From: Ustilaginoidea virens
Lineage: Eukaryota; Ascomycota; Sordariomycetes; Hypocreales; Clavicipitaceae
Assembly (NCBI RefSeq): GCF_000687475.1
Contig: NC_057319.1
Span: forward strand, 3,586,001-3,650,000
DNA length: 64,000 nt
Reading direction: 5' to 3'
How positions within the stretch are numbered: position 1 is the stretch's first letter; each line of letters begins with the position of its first letter. The notes beneath the pieces were generated by a model. It made no database searches. It saw nothing but the letters and a program-made list of their open reading frames with translations, and had not been told where the DNA came from. Of the stretch, positions 57,138-64,000 are shown piece after piece. A program made the position numbers and the translations under genes.

Positions 57138-57842
57138 GGGGAGCGGTGTGGAATGGGCGTCGCGCATGGCCACGTCCGAGTCGTGCTGCGTGCCGTACCC
57201 GCTGTCTTCCTTGCAGAGAGGCACGTCGGCGTCGGCGTCGGCGTCTTTGCGGTGCGGCGCGGACCCGCGATCGGGTTCCCGGGAGCGGGCGCCGTCCATG
57301 AGATGCTGCGCCTCGCGCAGCTTGTTGATGGCGCGGACGGTGTCGATGGCGGCGTGCAGGGTGCGGCGGGCGTTGAAGTTCTTCTTGATGGTGGGCAGCA
57401 GGTTCTCGCCGGCGCCGGCCCCGTCGGCGGGCTGCTGGCGGGCCACAAAGGCGTGCTGCAGGGCCTCGTGGGCGGTGATGCGCCTCGCGTGGTCGATGGT
57501 GAGGCAGCGGCGGATAAAGTCCTTGGCGTGGCCGGAGACGCCGCGCCAGTACTCGACGGGGGCGAAGCTGTACTCGGCGCTGAGGATGGCCTGCATCTCC
57601 TCAAAGTCCGAGTCGCGGTCGAAGGGGGTGTAGCCGCAGAGGAGGAAGTAGGTGATGACGCCGAGGGCCCAGAGGTCGACGGGCTTGCCGTGGCCCGTCT
57701 TCTTGAAGATCTCGGGGGCCATGTAGCCCGGCGTGCCGCACGTCGTCGTCAGCACGTGGAACTTGTGCTCGTCCATGATGCGCGACAGGCCAAAGTCGGC
57801 AATCAGCAGGTCCGCGTTGTCCTCGGGCGTCCTGAACAGCAG

Positions 57843-57878
<36 letters not shown>

Positions 57879-58451
57879 GTCGTGCAGGTACGCCACCGCC
57901 GAGAGGGTGGCGCGGATGAGGTCGGCCGCGTCGGACTCGTAGTACGACCCCTTGCGGCAGATGCGGTCGAAGAGCTCGCCGCCCAGGGCCAGGTCCGTCA
58001 CCAGGTACAGGTTGTTCATGGTCTCGAAGTAGTCGACGAGGGTGAGGATGTTGCGGTGGCCCATGGAGACCTTTTTGAGCACGGCGATTTCGTTTCGAAC
58101 CTGGGTTTTTGCCAGCCCCACGGCGGGCGGTCGGGCGGTCGTCAGCGAGTGCTGCTTGCTTCAACTTGATTTGATGCCTTCAATGTCTCCTTCCCTGCTT
58201 GTCTTGTTGCCGTGCTCATCTCACGGCTTCACCCACGGCCCCCCCGGGGGCCCAAAAGTCAGACGTACCATGTGCTCACGGCCTGCCATCAGTCGCTTGT
58301 TAATCACCTTGGCGGCATAATACCGGCCAGTGTCGATGTGGACGCACTCCTTGACCACGGAATAGGAGCCAGCTCCCAGGGTTTTGCCAACCTTGTACCT
58401 ACAGGGCTGGATCTGCGGGAGCGGGGGCTGCTTGCTGCTGTCAACGTCCAT
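56994..58451 (-). CDS. CMK1: Calcium/calmodulin-dependent protein kinase I (Cmk1-type)
   Basis: A Ser/Thr kinase activated by Ca2+/calmodulin, cytosolic, in calcium signalling. Exons 58,269-58,451 and 56,994-58,100 give 429 aa. The 168-nt intron (GTACGT...CCAG) is phase 0 and rebuilds GREHM-VRNEIAVLKK. Kinase landmarks: glycine loop GAGSYSVV (26-33), Lys48, Glu65, HRDLKPEN (140-147), DFG (163-165), activation loop VLTTTCGTPGYMAPE, where Thr180 matches the CaM-kinase-kinase site, and LLCGYTPFDRDS. The autoinhibitory/calmodulin part should follow near residues 300-335 (VRAINKLREAQHLM). The C-terminus has a poly-Thr run of about 18 residues before a short tail. 23 A directly precede the ATG. It converges with AUR1. 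Confidence 0.95.
57086..57136 (-). repeat. Trinucleotide repeat coding poly-Thr in CMK1
   Basis: 17 perfect TCG units on the plus strand (ACG/GAC on the mRNA), read as Thr codons near the CMK1 C-terminus. It stays in frame for any unit number. Confidence 0.92.
58101..58268 (-). other. CMK1 intron (168 nt)
   Basis: Donor GTACGT, GCTGAC branch, acceptor CCAG; includes a GGGCCCCCGGGGGGGCC block. Unspliced reading runs into an unrelated GPPGGPWVKP tail, so the intron is needed for the kinase N-lobe. Confidence 0.88.
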
Positions 58452-59811
58452 TTTTTTTTTTTTTTTTTTTTTTTGCCTTTTTTTCGTTCTGTAGCTCCGG
58501 GCTCCGAAGATACGGGCTGACTCTCTCGTTCGCTTCCACGTCGCTTCCCAAGCCTGGATTGATGTGGGTATATGTATATCTCGGGGTTATTGTTCTGCTT
58601 GGCGAAGACCCCCCAAACAAAGGATTGATTGTACTCGTACTCCCGCTGGGTCGATAATCCGAAAGGGCCGCATATGTTTTACCTGCGACGGTGTATGTTG
58701 CTTCCCAGGCAAGACAAGGTCGGGCCAAGGGAAGTAAGTGGCTTGGAGAGGGAAAAGGTGGGGGTTTTTGGGGGATGATGACTGGGAGTGCGCACATACA
58801 TACATACATACGTTTGGGTGAGGGGGGGAGGGGGAGAGAGCGGGAGAGAGGGGGGGAGAGGGGGCTGGCTGAATTGGGGATCCCTTCATCGTACAGAGGA
58901 CCTCGGCCTGGAACCGCAGGATATATGCCTACCTACCTATTAATACATACTACTTGATAAATACTAGGGCACGTCAAAGCCGCGTCTTATTGCTCGGCTG
59001 TGCCTCGTCATCCTCTGGCATAACGGGTTTCGCTTAGATGTTTTCTATTCCATCCCTTGCTACAGTAGCAAGCCAAGTGCCGCGCGGGGGAGAGACCAGA
59101 CGCCTGCGAAGCGAGCCAGAGCCTAACTGATGTCATCCACGTCAAGCTCACAGTGCTATTTCCTCGTGCCTCCTCCTGATAATTCAGTAGATTTATTCCC
59201 CCTTGATGCGCCACCACGTTTTGGCAAGTCCCCAGCATGTCCTGTTGGGGAACCCGGGACGCGTCAACTTCCAGATTCGATACCGCTCCGAGTGTCCCGG
59301 CAATATTTGGACTCGAGGTCTCGTTCATCCAGGGCAACGTAGCCAAACCTTTCAAAAAGGTACGCATATATCCCTGCTTGGCTTCCAGGTTGCATGAGCC
59401 GTGTCCGGCCTGCAAGCTTCGTTCCCCAGGCTGTTTGTTCACTGCCTGCCTGTTCACTGCCAGTCCACCAGAGCAATCTGGTTGGAGCACCATCTGGTCA
59501 ACATGGCAAAAAGCCCTGAAATACCCATGCACGGAACGCATTTCGCGACTACGACCCCTGCCTGTCGCCTTCTGATTGAAGGGGCGGGTACGGAGTACTC
59601 GGTACTCGCCCACGCCCGTACGCAGCTCGCTCAGCTCGGAGGACCTCTTCGGGATTGTTTCTTGGCGCTGGTGAACTTCTTTTGCGCGAGGCGCGATTCG
59701 TGGAACCGTTTCTCTCTGCAAAAGGGAAATCACACCCCACGGTGAGAAAATGGAAAAAAAAAGTTGCCCTTCACAACGTGGACTGCACTGCAGTCACGGC
59801 ACACACAAAAC
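58452..59811. other. Spacer between CMK1 5' end and the GGQ hydrolase gene
   Basis: CMK1 5' UTR and promoter on the left, with 23 T (mRNA A) at 58,452-58,474, ACATACAT repeats (58,796-58,810) and G/A-rich runs (58,815-58,865). The rest (58,970-59,800) holds open frames up to 241 codons on the minus strand, with no domain or homologue that I recognise. TACGGAGTACTCGGTACTCG at about 59,589 is an instance of the recurring TACGGAGTA motif. Confidence 0.55.
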
Positions 59812-60432
59812 TCACATCATCTTATGCTTGTTCTTCTTCTCGCCGCTCGTCTCTGCTGGCGTCGTCAGGCGGTAGATGCGAGCGATCTCGTCAACCAGCT
59901 TTTGCCGATTCTCGTCTGCATTCGCGCTCCTCGAGCGATGGCTCTGATTTTGGAACGTGAGGGAGTCGTTGCTGGCGACGTAGTACTTGGAAGATCGCAC
60001 AGCCCGGTGCAGGTTTTCGGGAAGGCGTGACAGCAAATCCTTGACGCTGTAGACGGTGGTGGCCTTTGTTTCCGTCCTGGAGCAGGGCTGCCTTAGTTGC
60101 CGAGCCTCAAAATGCCCATCAGGGACGGAGACCGCGCGGGGAAGGGGGGGGGGGGGGGGGGGCTACGTGTATGTACCGTACTTGTTGACGTGCTGACCCC
60201 CAGGACCGCTGGATCGAGCGTACGTTGTGCTCCCTCTGGGCAATGTAGAGGCGTCAAAGTTCTGGAACCAGCTCCTTGCTTCTGCCAGAACTTGTTGGTC
60301 GAACTGCGCATCAAACGCATCGTATCTGATTAGCCGGGCTGGGGGGACGGAGACGGAGAGAAGAGCGCTGCGAGAGGATTGTGCTAAACGCAGCACCGGG
60401 CGTGATGGTGTTGATGGCGAGCGAGAAATCAT
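59812..60432 (-). CDS. PTH4: GGQ-motif peptidyl-tRNA hydrolase, mitochondrial type (Ict1/Pth4-like)
   Basis: Release-factor-like proteins of this family hydrolyse peptidyl-tRNA on stalled mitochondrial ribosomes. Exons 60,182-60,432 and 59,812-60,076 give 171 aa. The 105-nt intron (GTACGG...CTCCAG) splits the Lys after SSGPGGQHVNK and joins TETKATTVYS, the standard family sequence. GGQ is residues 78-80. The C-terminus is basic (EKKNKHKMM), as in proteins that enter the ribosomal mRNA channel. I chose the ATG at 60,432 because MISRSPSTPSRPVLRLAQSS looks like a mitochondrial targeting peptide; in-frame ATGs at 60,480 and 60,585 would add 16 or 51 residues. The short length, without codon-recognition domains, excludes a full RF1. 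Ict1 versus Pth4 cannot be settled here. Confidence 0.85.
60077..60181 (-). other. Intron of the GGQ hydrolase gene with a 19-C run
   Basis: 105 nt, donor GTACGG, acceptor CCAG. A run of 19 G on the plus strand (60,144-60,162), C on the transcript, begins 19 nt inside the donor. Confidence 0.85.
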
Positions 60433-60585
60433 GGCCAGGCCGAATTCAACGCGAAGAGCCGCCAAAATCGGTCCAGCCATGGCATGGCAGGGCAGGGCAG
60501 GGCATTTGCTTGCATGGGGAAAAGAAGTCGTGCGCCCCGAGCTCTGTTTGTTTGTGACGAAGGACAGATGCATCTGACCTGACAT

Positions 60586-61098
60586 CGAGGCAAGGCAAGG
60601 TCAACAGGCCCCCCCCCCCCCCCCCCCCTGGCCCCACAAGCACAAACCCTCGTTTGACCATCAAAATGCCTGGCACGAACCGAAACCCCCCCCCCCGTCG
60701 TCGTCAAGTTGCCACCGAAAATTCCCCTCTCTCAGCTCGGAAACGCCACCTTTGCTTCCCTCCGGAATCAGCTTTTTTCCCTCTTCTTCTTCTTCCTTTA
60801 CTTCTTCCTCTTCTTCCTCCTTCTTCAACCCTCACCTCGACCTTGGCTCGAGCTTTGCACCGCTTTCCAACGCATCTCGGACCAGCCAGACCTGCCTGAC
60901 CTGCCTGACCTGCCTTGACCCCTGGGTGCCTGCCTGGTCGTGCCTGTAAGCAGCCAGTCACCAGCTCCAGCGGCCACCGTAAGGGGCCCAGCAGCACCCT
61001 TTACAGTGCCCGTCGTACGCCGACCAGGCTGGTGTTCACCGGCAGACTCTGGCAGAACCTACCAGACACCAGACACACAAACACAGACAGGCCACAGC

Positions 61099-61139
<41 letters not shown>

Positions 61140-61512
61140 CAGACAGAGAGACACGTACCAGGCAGACCAAGTCCACATACACATACCAGACAAGAGTCAC
61201 AGACGCAGACAGACCAGACTCTTTCGACTTCAATGGCTCCTTCCACCCATTCCTGAACTCAAATCTCCCCCTGCCCCACCAGCCCCACCCACCCCCCCCC
61301 GCATGCAACACCTGGCAGCCAGCCAGCCAGCCTTTGCCTTCCGTTGTTGCACCCGTCAAAGTCTCTTTCTCGCATAACCAGCAGCTGTCACGCACCTAAA
61401 AAAAAAAAAAAAGGAAAAAAAGGGAAGAAAAAAAATAGGGTGCCATATTCACGCGTTTGCTCATTCCTCTCTATCCCGAGTTTTGACTTCAAACCCCCCC
61501 CCCAGAGCCTCC
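60586..61512. promoter_or_regulatory. Divergent spacer between the GGQ hydrolase and the RRM gene
   Basis: 927 bp of promoter and leader sequence. Features: 20 C (60,609-60,628), CTTCTTCCT-rich pyrimidine tract (60,775-60,830), a CAGACG repeat (61,080-61,140), A run with TAGGG (61,400-61,440) and C run (61,496-61,503) just before the RRM gene. Open frames on both strands follow the repeats and are not convincing. Confidence 0.6.
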
Positions 61513-62138
61513 ATGATAGAGCCCGAGGCCGAGATGCAGGCTAGTGCCAGTCTGTCTCCCGTCTCGCCGTCGCCCGTGCACACGGCTGATGCGCTCATCG
61601 TCCCTGCGCTCCAAGATACCGTCGACACCATCAACGCCTTGGTCGCTGACGCTGCAGGTGCCCCCGAAGGCTCTCCCGACAACATGGCCCTCGACCCAGT
61701 CCTCGCCAATCCCACTGGCAACCACGACGGTGGCGTAGATGATGACAGCCTCAACGACCCTTACTCCGACGACGCGGACCACGTCGCGGACCACGTCGCG
61801 TCCCGACAAATCCACGCTCAGCCCGAAGCCTCAGATAGCCCCGATGACTACGCCAAAACATTTGACTCGCCCATGGAGCCAGAGGAGGAAGATGCGCTGG
61901 ACAATGAACCGCATGTATCTTCATCAGACCCCCCTCAAGAATCCTACCAAGTTGCCAATGCATCCCAGCCGTTGATGGTCAATCACGCGCCAGAAACCCC
62001 TCCAGCCGTCGCCCATGATCCAATTGCGACGTCGTCGTCCACGCTTGCTGCGCTCATGAACCAGCAATCTACTCCTCCTACCGCCGCCGCCGCCGCCGCC
62101 GCTGCTGCTGCTGCTCCTCCTACCGCTGCTTCTGCTGC

Positions 62139-62175
<37 letters not shown>

Positions 62176-64000
62176 CAAGCTGAATCTGTTGTCAACCCGC
62201 CTGCCCCAGCCTCTGCACAGCCTATAGAGGATCAAGGACAGAAGCAGGACCACCAAGCAGCAACCCATAGCAAACCCATAGGCGGTCCAGAGTCCAGCGT
62301 CTCGGAGTCGCGCCCGCAAGTCGCATCATCATCATCGTCGCCATCATCCTCATCGTCGTCGTCCTCGTCGTCCTCGTCGCCTCTTGATATTCAGAAGCTC
62401 GTGGCTGACCTCACTGCCCAAACCACCGAGCCCATGCTCGACCTTGACCCATCCGTCATCACGGTACAGGCTGAACCGCCCACGGGTTCTGCATCTCTGC
62501 CGTCATCGACTGCATTGCCATCTCCTTCGTCCTTGCCTCCAAGACCCCCCCAGCCTCACTCCGCCTCCCCGTCGTATGCATCGCAGCATCCTCTTGTCGG
62601 AGCAGGTTCCAGCACGTCAGCGAACCCTGCGGCGGCGCATCCTGCGCATCCTAATGCTGGTCAAGCAGCCTCATACCTTGTCGGCAGTGCTCCTGGAACG
62701 TCCACAACAGATCCGGTTGCCAGTCTTCCGCCTCCCCCTGCCGGCCTGACCGCCCCACCGTATTCGACCCAGACGGCCGCGGCACCTGGGTACTCCAACG
62801 ACCAAGGCCATGACGGCGACTACCAACGCCAATGGGACCAGTTCATGGCTGACGAGAGGCAATACATGTCTGAAGCCAAATGGGATCGATTCCCGGAGGG
62901 ATCCCGTATCTTCATCGGTATGTTTTCTTCTTCTTCTCAACCGAACTCTGTCGGCGGGTGCCTTGACTAACGTGGTTTCCCCGTCTGCTCCCTCCCCCAA
63001 CCCTCCAAAACAGGCAACCTGTCAAGTGACAAAGTGTCTAAGCGCGATGTATTTGACCTGTTTCATAAATATGGTAGGTTGGCGCAAATATCCCTCAAAT
63101 CCGCGTACGGCTTTGTGCAGTACCACACAGTGGAGGAGGGTCAAAGGGCCATGGAAAACTTGCAAGGCATTGAAATCAGAGGCCGCCGCATTCGTAAGTT
63201 GGAAAGCCCCCATCCACACACCACCTGGCCCTTTGCACACACCCTGGTGTTGAAGCTGACCTTGGTTCAAAAGACCTCGAAATATCTCGCGCACAAGACA
63301 AGTCCAAGAAGGACCGTAACCGCAGTCCCGACAGAGGCCGTGGCCGGGACGGCGGCCGACGAAGCGACAAACACGGCCACACTGGCCGCGATGACTACCG
63401 CCCAGGGCGAAATCACTCGCCTCGCCGCAACGACTATCACCATTCTAGTAGGGACGATGGTTTTTCGGGTCGAGATCGAGGCTACGGCGAGTCTGGCCGA
63501 GGCAACCGGGGAAGATCCCGATCTCCCGGGTACGGGCGTCACGATCGTGACAGCTATCGGAGAAGAAGTCCCAGCCCCCATGGACGATCTCGTCCGGAAG
63601 CCGAGCTAGATCTCCCCCGGCGATACGGCTCCGACGTCCCCGACGTGCAGATCATCCTGCAACCTGACGTGAACCGGGACTTTGTGAACTGGGTCGACGG
63701 CGCTTTCAAAGCCAAAGGCTTGAAGACGGAGGTCATGTTTCTGCATCCACGCTTCCCCAAGGATCAAGTCATACAAAGGCAGGCGGCAGAAGGCGTGCAT
63801 GCCGTCGTAGATTTGGACATTCGCGCTCAGAGCTTGGGCAGGATTCCCGCGCAGGTGTTTGATCGGTCAAACGGCAACAGCAACGTCCGTTTCGACCAGT
63901 ACGTTGACCTGGACCCGGGCACCGCTGCCGAGGTGATACTACGAGCCAAGGCTTCCGCAGCGGCGGCAGCAGCAGCTACTGCGGTCAACTACAACCAAGG
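61513..64000 (+). CDS. Nab3-like RNA-binding protein with one RRM (3' partial)
   Basis: Exons 61,513-62,917, 63,014-63,193 and 63,274 to the window end; at least 771 residues' worth of frame, incomplete. The ATG at 61,513 gives MIEPEAEMQAS. Residues 1-440 are disordered: acidic, then Ala-rich and Ser-rich tracts. The RRM is at about 463-535: RNP2 RIFIGNL, RNP1-like SAYGFVQYH, closing GRRIHLEIS. An Arg/Ser/Gly/Asp-rich region follows, then a folded part with VQIILQPDVNRDFVNWVDG and FPKDQVIQRQAAEGVHAVV, resembling an anticodon-binding-like fold. Both introns (96 and 80 nt) fall in the RRM and splice in frame. The layout is that of fungal Nab3, a transcription-termination RNA-binding factor; the orthology is inferred. 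Confidence 0.85.
62080..62176 (+). repeat. Poly-Ala coding repeats in the RRM gene
   Basis: GCC and GCT trinucleotide runs encode two Ala stretches of about 11 and 16 residues broken by Pro-Pro-Thr. A TCA/TCG run near 62,325-62,382 adds a Ser stretch. All are in frame. Confidence 0.9.
62918..63013 (+). other. Intron 1 of the RRM gene (96 nt)
   Basis: GTATGT...AACAG, phase 1, between RIFI and NLSSDK. The C/T-rich middle fits a polypyrimidine tract. Confidence 0.9.
63194..63273 (+). other. Intron 2 of the RRM gene (80 nt)
   Basis: GTAAGT...GCTGAC...AAAG, phase 1. Splicing yields GRRIHLEISRAQDK; unspliced reading loses the RRM end. Confidence 0.88.

Noticed and set aside
57153..58169. 338-codon frame antisense to CMK1
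   Set aside because: GC-rich codon bias of the kinase leaves the antisense open; the minus strand has all kinase motifs.
59008..59733. 241-codon minus-strand frame between CMK1 and the GGQ gene
   Set aside because: No recognisable domain, start near the window of another promoter, and long overlapping frames on the plus strand; a lineage-specific gene cannot be fully excluded.

Overview
The window looks like nuclear DNA of a filamentous ascomycete (Pezizomycotina). Evidence: short 5'-GT...AG-3' introns (56-178 nt) with CTGAC/CTGAT branch sites, fungus-specific genes (AUR1 inositol-phosphorylceramide synthase, GRC3, RNA polymerase I subunit A34), and a large transposon block damaged by CpA-to-TpA mutation on both strands, the signature of repeat-induced point mutation (RIP). 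A Hypocreales-like sordariomycete is my guess; no rRNA or other marker fixes the species.

Bases 1-41,915 are one nest of transposons with no host gene. Direct repeats at each junction let it be read as layers. An old Tad1/I-like LINE (copy L2, minus strand, 5' end at 41,915) was split by several LTR elements: copia family C (minus, 5' LTR 2,853-3,578), complete copia family A (minus, 3,847-11,217, TSD AAGGG), copia family B (plus, 11,356-40,339, TSD TATAT) and an A solo LTR (40,384-41,485, TSD AGGGT) that itself holds a B solo LTR (41,061-41,393, TSD ATAAG). The long B element in turn contains a head-to-tail family C dimer (LTR-internal-LTR-internal-LTR, 12,904-33,665, TSD CTACT) and an A solo LTR (34,267-35,007, TSD AGACC). 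The C dimer contains a second, nearly full-length LINE (20,610-26,998). At the left edge an A copy sits in a B copy that sits in the minus-strand C copy. All internal domains (gag, protease, integrase, RT, RNase H; LINE endonuclease and RT) are recognisable, but stop codons at former Trp and Gln positions break them.

At 41,916 the RIP signature stops abruptly and a normal gene region begins. In order: GRC3 (minus, five exons) and an RNA polymerase I A34 gene (plus) share a 433-bp divergent promoter, so two rRNA-production genes may be co-regulated. Next is a 6.1-kb stretch without a convincing gene, rich in homopolymers, short tandem repeats and GGTACCTA motifs. Then come AUR1 (plus, two exons), a calcium/calmodulin-dependent protein kinase I gene (minus, two exons), a mitochondrial-type GGQ peptidyl-tRNA hydrolase gene (minus, two exons), and a Nab3-like RRM gene (plus, three exons seen) that runs off the right end.

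Several host proteins carry in-frame simple repeats (Ser, Ser-Thr, Ser-Ala, Thr, Ala), and the spacers carry unusually long homopolymer runs. I found no tRNA, rRNA, CRISPR, telomere repeat or biosynthetic cluster.
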